Assembly: GCA_023807065.1 (NCBI GenBank) | Contig: JAJJLU010004382.1 | Location: 1 to 13,890 of the forward strand | From: Isotricha intestinalis | Lineage: Eukaryota > Ciliophora > Litostomatea > Vestibuliferida > Isotrichidae | Direction of reading: 5' to 3' | DNA length: 13,890 nucleotides | Shown: in pieces, positions 1-6,610 of the stretch | How the letters are laid out: every line of letters starts with the position of its first letter | Position numbering within the stretch: the first letter of the stretch is position 1 | Notes under the pieces: generated by a model | Told to the model about the DNA's origin: nothing | The model's input: only the letters and a program-made list of their open reading frames with translations | Database searches by the model: none | Program-made: the position numbers and the translations under genes

Positions 1-293
1 ATTTCAATCAATTCTTTACATACTTTTTTATATTTTTCATCAATTTTTGAATCAAATATTTTAATTTCATCATCTTTCTCTTGATTCAAAAGTGATGATC
101 CATCTTCATCTGGTTCACAAAGACGTTTTCTTTTTTTTTTGAGTGATTCTGGAAACATTTGACCTGTTATTCCTGTTGTATCATCAGAAAAATTTTCTTC
201 TGATTCAATTATATTATCAGATAAAAAATTCAAAATGGAATTATCATCATTTTCCGTATCAAAGATGTTATCTTGTTCAAAATTTAGTGACAT
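1..293 (-). CDS. 5' end of a lysine-rich, NLS-bearing nuclear-type protein (paralogue A, partial)
   Basis: The reading frame opens with ATG at 293-291 and stays open for 97 codons to the window edge, so the C-terminus is missing. The protein starts with an acidic, Asn/Ser/Asp-rich segment (residues 1-46). A basic cluster KKKRKR (52-57) follows and looks like a classical nuclear localisation signal. The rest is a charged, probably helical segment (60-97). I do not recognise a domain family. The frame is strongly supported because a near-identical protein is encoded in the opposite orientation at 13491-13890: codon positions match, a 10-A run is kept in frame, and the only length change in the core is one 3-base indel. 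A nuclear role is inferred from the basic cluster alone. Relative to its partner it has Phe-Pro where the partner has one Leu (47-48), and a different first 15 or so residues. Confidence 0.75.
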   Translation of the reverse strand, partial: MSLNFEQDNIFDTENDDNSILNFLSDNIIESEENFSDDTTGITGQMFPESLKKKRKRLCEPDEDGSSLLNQEKDDEIKIFDSKIDEKYKKVCKELIE

Positions 294-593
294 TTTTTAT
301 ATTTAATAATAAATATGATATCTTAAATTTATGACAAAAGATTATTTCTATTTATTTTTTTATGATTGAAGATTTGGATTTTTTTATTAAAATAAATAAT
401 TTATTATTTTATTATTTATATTAATTATTTATCATATAGTTTTAATTATTAATAAAAAACTTGTAAATAATATAAATCACTTTTAATTACTCAATTTTAT
501 GTATCTTTACCACATAACATTATATTTTCTTTGTTAATTTTTCTTTAAATTAAACTCTTTATGAATATATTATTATTATATTAAATAAAATTG
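294..593. other. AT-rich upstream region of paralogue A
   Basis: This stretch lies between the start codon of the minus-strand paralogue and the 3' side of the decayed gene to its right. It is almost entirely A/T with T-runs on the plus strand. It should contain the promoter and 5' leader of the minus-strand gene, but I see no recognisable core promoter element. It has no visible similarity to the region upstream of the paralogue at 13491. Confidence 0.4.
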
Positions 594-1709
594 AGTTTTA
601 ATTCATTTACCATTCTTTTTTCTTTTTTTGATTCCATTCTTTTTTTAATAGAATTGATTTAATTACATATATAGATTTAGTTTTATTTAAATCCAAAACT
701 TCTTTTTTGTAATAATATTATATTAATCTTTAAAATTTCATCTTCATCAATTCATTTTATTTTCCAAGAAAAAAAATAGGATTGTATTTTCTTTTAAAAT
801 ATATGTAAAAAAGGTTTATAATCAATATAATAAACTCCAACTTGAATATTTAAACTTGCAGAAGAAGCCAATTTTATTTCCTGATAAAAGAGCATTAAAT
901 CCAAAAAGAATATAAGTTGATTAAGTCTTAATATATTTATTATTTATATATCAATAAATCACATTTTATTACATATTTTTGTAAAAATCTTTAGAAATTT
1001 TATTTATTATTAGAATTTTTTCTTCATACTTTTTCTAGATTTCAATATCATTCAAGTTCTTTACTTTTATATTGAAAATTAAAACCATTCAATAAATCAA
1101 AACAATGTTCTTTTTTTTAATTTGAATTGACATTTTCTCTTAAACTTTTTCCTCTGTAAAATACTCCTCCAATAAAGAACTTAATTTTTCTTAATTGATA
1201 GTATATTTAAACCAAAAACTAATTTCTTTTCATATTAAACATAAACAAATTAAAAAAATCAAACTTTTTCAAAATAACCATTTTTTAAAAAATCAATAAT
1301 AGAAATATCTAATATTGAATTTAATTAATCATTATAAATTTGAGTCGATAAATATTTCTTTGAAAAATATTATTTAAAAATAATTCTTGATGTTTAAAAA
1401 TATCTCCTTTTCTTAATGCTTTTTCAATTTTATATCAAAATACAAGAACCTAAAGTTCCAAATTTAATAATGGAAGTTGAAATATCTTAAATTAAAAATT
1501 ATTTTCAATTTTCTCAATATTCAAAAATTTGTTTTCTAATGTTTGTCAATCACTTTTTTAATAAAAAAAGTAAATTCTTCATCGTTACTGCATTTCATCA
1601 TTCAAAAATTACATAATATATCACAATCACAAAAATAATCAGGATTTATTGTTAAATTGATATTTGAAAAAATGGAATTCTTTTCCTTTTGAATAATATT
1701 CTTCTCCAT
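594..1709 (-). pseudogene. Decayed protein-coding gene, family not recognised
   Basis: Read on the minus strand, an ATG at 1709-1707 begins a protein-like frame of 35 codons containing a Cys-x-Cys pair. It is broken by TGA (1604-1602), continues 21 codons in the same frame to TAG (1538-1536), then breaks up. Further protein-like stretches appear in shifting frames: about 1434-1325 (with EKALRKGDIFKHQELF), 1198-1118 (with FFIGGVFYRGKSLRENV), and about 915-800 (with KLASSASLNIQVGVYY). Composition here has fewer homopolymers and more mixed codons than the flanking gaps. Many in-frame stops and several apparent frameshifts point to a dead gene rather than short exons; I found no consistent GT-AG intron set that restores it. 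The borders are approximate and I do not recognise the family. A gene with many tiny introns, or chance, remains possible. Confidence 0.4.
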
Positions 1710-2380
1710 TACCTTTTTTTTTAATATTAATATCTAATTTTTAATGCTTTATATAATTAATTTATTTATTACTTTTTTTATTTTTCATATCCTTATAATA
1801 AAATAAGAAATGATATATTAATGTTGAATTTTATTATTTATCTTTTTTGCCCATTTTTAAAATTAATTTATACTTTTAATTATATTATAAATGAATTTAA
1901 ATTATTTAGAATATATTTGATGATTAATACAAAAAACTTTATTTCGACTTTTTAATTCAGTATTTCCCAATTTTATTTGAATTAAAAAAATTATTATTTT
2001 AAATACAAATGTTTTTTCTTCATTTTATATATTTATTAAAATTAAAAAAAATAATTTATTGATATCTTCCATCATCATTTTGTATTTTTTTATTATTTTT
2101 TCATTAAATATATTCTTAAAATGAGAATAACTTTTTAAATTCAATTCATTAGAAGAGAATAAAAATATTTTAATCATTAAAAACTAAAATTAAATCAATT
2201 TAATATATAGTTTTATTTTTTCTTTTTGATTTTTTTTTATAATACTGACAATATTTTCTGTTTATTATAAAAATATATTATTTCTTAATGGATTTCTTCT
2301 TAAACAAAAATTATTAAATATTTATTAAAAAAAATTAGAAGAAAAATTAATTTAAAAAAATCTTTGATTAATATTAATAA
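1710..2380. other. AT-rich gap between decayed gene and cysteine peptide
   Basis: There is no coding frame, RNA gene or structured repeat that I can support here. The plus strand is dominated by T-runs and short AT words. The right end must hold the 3' untranslated region of the minus-strand cysteine peptide gene. Confidence 0.4.
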
Positions 2381-2572
2381 TTATTCATATACTGGGTCAG
2401 ATACACAGTGTCTATATTGATTATCACATTTAAGATTACATCTTTTTTGATTAGTGGGGAGGTTCAATCTTTTGCAATTCTTTTTGCACATACTTAGTTG
2501 GGATTCACAGTAACCTTCATTTGTAAATACAAATAATGAAAGAATAATTAAGAAAATAGTAGTTAGTCTCAT
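2381..2572 (-). CDS. Small secreted six-cysteine peptide, predicted helical hairpin
   Basis: This encodes a 63-residue protein beginning at ATG 2572-2570 and ending in TAA. Residues 1 to about 20 are a typical signal peptide: Arg2 followed by a leucine/isoleucine/phenylalanine core. The mature part is basic and has six cysteines at 22, 29, 33, 45, 49 and 56. The spacing is CX6CX3CX11CX3CX6C, an exactly mirror-symmetric pattern. Twin CX3C motifs separated by about 11 residues are typical of helical hairpins held by nested disulfides, as in plant alpha-hairpinins and the (non-secreted) small Tim chaperones. A fold of two antiparallel helices with disulfides C1-C6, C2-C5 and C3-C4 is therefore inferred. 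Secreted peptides of this build are often defence peptides, inhibitors or effectors, but nothing here fixes the role. The surrounding DNA is non-coding and AT-rich, which makes this higher-complexity frame stand out. Expression is unproven. Confidence 0.6.
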   Translation of the reverse strand: MRLTTIFLIILSLFVFTNEGYCESQLSMCKKNCKRLNLPTNQKRCNLKCDNQYRHCVSDPVYE

Positions 2573-3642
2573 GTTTTTTATTTATTTTTTTTATTGTTTT
2601 AATATATTATAATTTTATTTGGGATTCAATAAATTATGAATTTTTTAATGTTTTCAATTTTTATTTATATAATATAAGAAAAAATGAAAAAAAATATTTT
2701 TTAAAAATTCCTCATTTATTGTTTTAAAATTTTGACTTTTTAATAAAAAAACTGATTAATAAACTTTTTAATGAAAAAAACAAATAAACAAGATTTTTTT
2801 TCTTGCTTTTTATACTTCAAATATATTATAAATTTATCTTATTCTTTTAATTTTTTTATTATATATTTCATCTTTAACTGTTTCTAATTAACTATTATTG
2901 GATAAAATGATTTCTTTATTTGATTAACATTTTTATTGTGATTATTGTATAATTGATTATTTACTTTTTTTAGTTTTATTATATAAATATTATATATTTA
3001 AATATAATTTTCTTCTTTTTTTTTATCTTCATTTTGACATGAATAAATTTTTTGTTTCTTTTCAAATCCTAAGATTGATTTTCTTCTTCTTCTAAATAAT
3101 ATTTCTACTATAATTTTAAAATAATTTTACTCGTTTTTATTATTGGTCTTTTATATATCCTAATTTTTTTTCCTTTTCACATCGATTCAATATTTTTATA
3201 AATACATTCAAAATATTTGCTTCTTGACAATTAAAATTTCAAAATAAATACTTAAATTATAAAATGAAATAGTCATTTTATTAAATTAGATTGCTTATTT
3301 CAAGATGAATCTCATTTTCAAAATATAATATTTGTTTTATAACAAAAAAAATGTGTGAGAAGCAAATTTAAATAATTTTTTCAAAAAAAATAAACTTATA
3401 AAATAGATGGAATGAATGAATTTATAAATTCAACTATATTTATATAGATTTATTTTGTTTAAACAATTATTTTTGTAAATATTCTATTCAAAAAATTAAA
3501 AAACAACGTATTAAAAAAGAATTTAGAAATGAATAAAAGGTTAAATTTAATCTATATATAATTATTTTCTAAATAAAAAATAATATATTTATTAATCCTC
3601 AAAAATAATAAATTTGAATTATTTTAATTAAATTAAAAATCA
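2573..3642. other. Divergent intergenic region at the strand switch
   Basis: These 1.07 kb separate the minus-strand cysteine peptide gene from the plus-strand YJU2 gene, so promoters for both should lie here. The left two thirds are T-rich on the plus strand with some mixed sequence at about 3050-3350, possibly very old coding remnants, but no frame is convincing. The last 100 bases before 3643 are A/T only. I see no TATA-type or lineage-specific element that can be separated from the background. Confidence 0.4.
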
Positions 3643-4458
3643 ATGTCAGAAAGAAAAGTTGTAAACAAATATTATCCACCAGATTTTGATCCTACAAAAT
3701 TAAAAATAATTGATAAAAAGACAAATAGAAAAATATGTAATGTTCGAATGATGCTTCCAATGACTTTAAAATGTTATACATGTAACCAATATATGTATAT
3801 AGGAACAAAATTTAATATGAAAGTAGAAACAGTTTTAGATGAAGATTATTTAGGAATTAAAATTCATAGATTTTATTTTAAATGTAGTAATTGTTATAGT
3901 ATAATAACTTTTAAAACAGATCCAAAAAATAATGATTATGTTGCTGAATGGGGTGCTTCAAGGAATCATGAACCATGGAAAGATATGTTACTTGCAGAGG
4001 AAGAGTATAAAGAATTTAAGAAACAAGAAATGAAAGAAGATGTAATGAAATCTTTAGAATATAGAACTTATGATTCAAAAAGAGAAATGGATATCTTAGA
4101 TTCTATTGACCAAGTAAAAAATCTCAATAAAGGAAAAATAAACTATAATGAAATTATAAATAATATAATTAAAGATGAAGAAAATAAAAAAAAAATAATT
4201 GATAGTCAAAAAGAAGAAATAAAGAAAATATATATGGAAAATAAAACAAAGTATATGAATAACAATAATTTGGTAAAGGATATAAATAATAATAATTTAT
4301 TGACAAATAATAAATCAGAAGATATATTTTTCTTAAATAAAAAAGTTTTAGAGAGTAATTTTGATAAAGAAATAAATATAAATGTTAATAAAAAAAATGA
4401 GAGTTTGACAAATAATAAAAAAAAAAGATTTAAAATAAAAGTCAAAAACAGTGAATGA
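3643..4458 (+). CDS. YJU2: YJU2/CCDC94-type pre-mRNA splicing factor
   Basis: This 271-residue protein belongs to the Yju2/Saf4 (CWC16) family. Yju2 joins the activated spliceosome with the Prp19-associated complex and promotes the first transesterification (branching). The N-terminus MSERKVVNKYYPPDFDP matches the family's near-invariant start, which fixes the start codon. Two CxxC pairs, C44/C47 and C81/C84, form the expected zinc site, and a segment with the family motif ITFKTDP lies just after the second pair (about 88-94). The charged helical stretch that follows includes a family-type segment (SLEYRTYDSKREMDILDSI, about 127-145). This core covers roughly residues 1-175. The rest is low-complexity Asn/Lys sequence ending in a basic tail that could serve as a nuclear signal. 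The frame ends in TGA and shows no intron. The close relative Saf4/CCDC130 is less likely, because the N-terminal sequence is of Yju2 type. A Yju2 gene implies a working spliceosome although the local genes are almost intronless. Confidence 0.95.
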   Translation: MSERKVVNKYYPPDFDPTKLKIIDKKTNRKICNVRMMLPMTLKCYTCNQYMYIGTKFNMKVETVLDEDYLGIKIHRFYFKCSNCYSIITFKTDPKNNDYVAEWGASRNHEPWKDMLLAEEEYKEFKKQEMKEDVMKSLEYRTYDSKREMDILDSIDQVKNLNKGKINYNEIINNIIKDEENKKKIIDSQKEEIKKIYMENKTKYMNNNNLVKDINNNNLLTNNKSEDIFFLNKKVLESNFDKEININVNKKNESLTNNKKKRFKIKVKNSE

Positions 4459-5014
4459 AAAATCCTATTATAATCCCTTATAAATTAAAAAGTCAAATAA
4501 ATTAATATTTTTATATATTCAAATTTATGATTTTTTTCATTTTTATTTTTCTCTAATTAAATTAGAATTAATATATTAATATATATTTTTGAAATTTTAA
4601 GGAAGATATGTAATCACCAAAATCCATAAAAAAAATTAGATGAATTATTTGAAATAAAGGATGTTAACAATATATATTTTTATTTATAAATGCTATACAT
4701 CATTCATGCAATTATTTTAGGAGTCTGTGAACAAATAATTCATATCAACAATAATTCATATACAAGGATTATATGCTCTGTGAAACAAATTAACTTTATC
4801 AAAAATAACTCATAATTTAAATATTTTTTATTGGTTTAAGCCAAAATCATTATCCTTTCTAAAAGAAGTAAAAGAATCATTTTTTTATTAAAAAAAAAAA
4901 AATAAAAAGAATTATTTTTAAAATGAGAAATGAGAATTTTAATACTTAATTATTATATATTATAAAAGAGAAAAAAATTTATTTTTTAAATAAAAAATAA
5001 TATTAATTTATATA
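4459..5014. other. AT-rich gap between YJU2 and GTPase gene
   Basis: No gene is supported here. Two short imperfect direct repeats sharing TCTGTGAA and a following ACAAAT occur near 4724 and 4777, with further copies of AATAATTCATA between them. They are too short and too AT-rich to call an element. The region right of about 4860 is homopolymer-rich and should contain the promoter of the GTPase gene. Confidence 0.4.
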
Positions 5015-5063
5015 ATGGGATGTTCAAATGGTATAATTTTAAAAGAAAATGAAAATAATACAA
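5015..5063 (+). other. Candidate first coding exon with N-myristoylation motif (GTPase gene)
   Basis: An ATG at 5015 opens a short frame beginning MGCSNG, a good N-myristoylation motif with an adjacent palmitoylatable cysteine, about 40 bases before the open GTPase frame. The frame meets a TGA at 5069, but a GT (GTAAATG) at 5064 and TTTATAG ending at 5101 would delimit a 38-base GT-AG intron. Downstream, the GTPase frame is open from 5088, well before its first ATG at 5142, consistent with missing 5' coding sequence. The junction is out of frame by one base. The acceptor is followed at once by a 16-A run (5106-5121), where a one-base sequence error would repair the phase. Confidence 0.45.
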
Positions 5064-5101
5064 GTAAATGAAAGTTTTATTAAATGAGTAATAGTTTATA
5101 G
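5064..5101 (+). other. Candidate 38-base GT-AG intron
   Basis: The stretch begins GTAAATG, ends TTTATAG and contains stops in all three frames, so it cannot be read through. It would join the MGCSNG exon to the GTPase frame. The size is within the range of very short protist introns. It depends on the reading phase problem at the adjacent poly-A run being a sequence error. Confidence 0.35.
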
Positions 5102-5141
5102 AAAGAAAAAAAAAAAAAAAAGTAATCTGGACGACGAAAGA

Positions 5142-5447
5142 ATGAAATATATAAAAGAACATTATGATGAATTTAATAATTACTATATAAAGAGAAAAGC
5201 TTTAGAAATTGATATTGATATAGATAAAATTGTAGAAGAGAAAAAAAAAAAGTCGGAAATGATTAATGATGAAAAAGAAGAAGAAGAAGAAGAAGAAGTA
5301 GATAAATATAAAGAAAATGATATTTTAAAAAATATTGATGATTCAAAAAAAGAAGAACAAAAAAGTAATATAGAAATAATAGAAATACCTGATCCAAAGA
5401 AAAACAAAGAAAAAAAGGAAAATGAAAATGTTGAAAAAGAAGAATAT

Positions 5448-5482
<35 letters not shown>

Positions 5483-6032
5483 ACTAATTAACGACAAAAC
5501 AGAAGAAGAATATCAAATAGAAAATATTCAAAAAATAAAAATAATATTATTAGGAGAACATTATTCAGGGAAAACTACTATAATACATAGATATATTTAT
5601 AATACTATACCTGAAGAATATCATTCTACAAATAAAATAAAACATATAGTATGTCCTATTATAAATTACAATGGTACTTTTTTACGATTAACTTTTATAG
5701 ACACACCTCCTATTCAAAAGATAAAAAATAAATTTAATACTATTTTAGAAAATATAAATATTGCTCTATTTGTTTTTGATAGTTCTAATAAAAATGCTTT
5801 TCAAAGATTAATTTCATATATTGAAAAAATTCAATTTTATGAACAAACAATGGTTGGGATTATAGCTAATAAACAAGATTTATGTCCTGAATATATAAAA
5901 TATAAGATTTATGAACTAAAAGAATATTGTTATCAAAATAATATGTCATTTTCAATTCTTTCTGCTCTAAATAAAAATGAAATGATTTTTGATTATTTAA
6001 ATTATATTCTTTCAAAAATTGTAAAAGTATAA
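5142..6032 (+). CDS. Rab/Ras-like small GTPase with long acidic N-terminal extension
   Basis: At least 296 residues. Residues 1-130 are highly charged and low in complexity, with poly-Glu runs at about 46-52 and 101-116. The G domain follows (about 130-293). The P-loop is GEHYSGKT (138-145), with G143-K144-T145 intact. The G3 motif is DTPP (187-190) in place of the usual DTAGQ, so the switch II glutamine that helps GTP hydrolysis is absent. G4 is NKQD (243-246) and G5 is SAL (274-276), so nucleotide binding should be kept while hydrolysis may be slow. The C-terminus (KIVKV) has no cysteine, so the protein cannot be prenylated in the usual Rab/Ras manner. An upstream exon coding for MGCSNG could supply a lipid anchor instead, in which case 5142 is not the true start. 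Rab-like is the best label; the exact subfamily is not resolved. The role is inferred to be membrane trafficking or signalling. Confidence 0.85.
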
Positions 6033-6610
6033 GTATATTAGAAAATTCAATGATTTCTTCGTTCTTATTTTTATTATATTTTGTTATTGGTTATTTTAAA
6101 ACAATTTTTTTTCAATATTAAAAAATTAATATTTTTTGAATTTACCTATCAATCAAAGTAGAAAATTCTTATATTATTTAATTTTCCCTTAATTCTAATA
6201 GGAACAATAATTTACAATAATTTTTTCATTTATTATCTTCATTTTTGCTAGGTTATATATATCTTACATAAATAATATTACTAAGGCTCAACCATATAGA
6301 GATTTTTATCCTTCTTATTATTTAATTAAGAGATTTGTATTTTCTCGCCTATTATTTATTATTTACAATTTTCACTTATTAGTGTGAAAAGTGTATCAAA
6401 TTCAAATCAAATATAATTTTCTTCATTTTTTTCCCTATAAATCCTTCAATAATGTTTAATTTCTTTTTTTCATAATATATTTTTTTAAATTGATTTATAA
6501 GATATTATTTGGTTTATTTATATATAATAAATAATAAATATTCATATCAATGATGGTTTATAATAAATTTAAACATTTTTTTCAAAAGATTAATTTTAAT
6601 TTTACTCAAT
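6033..6610. other. AT-rich gap between GTPase and CH-protein genes
   Basis: No gene is visible. A 7-base inverted repeat TTTTCAC/GTGAAAA lies at about 6369-6390, and the 6250-6360 part is slightly less AT-biased than its surroundings, but neither supports a named element. The start of the next gene is bounded by an in-frame TGA at 6551. Confidence 0.4.

Noticed and set aside
143..334. Plus-strand open frame of 63 codons
   Set aside because: It is antisense to the paralogue A gene, whose minus-strand frame is confirmed by its near-identical partner at 13491.
1578..1602. Possible 25-base intron (GTAATTTTTG...TGCAG on the minus strand) that would remove the first stop of the decayed gene
   Set aside because: Removing it shifts the frame and destroys the better protein-like sequence that follows, so it does not rescue the gene.
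4206..4445. Minus-strand frame of 79 codons with hydrophobic, membrane-like sequence
   Set aside because: It is antisense to the Asn/Lys-rich tail of YJU2. AAA/AAT codons read backwards give Phe/Ile, so the apparent membrane helices are an artefact.
4724..4800. Short direct repeats around TCTGTGAA and AATAATTCATA
   Set aside because: Copies are short, imperfect and AT-rich, with no regular spacing; they fit neither a CRISPR array nor a satellite.
5183..5497. Minus-strand frame encoding long poly-Ser runs
   Set aside because: It is the antisense shadow of the poly-Glu (GAA/GAG) stretches of the GTPase gene; serine runs are what TTC/TCT repeats give in that frame.
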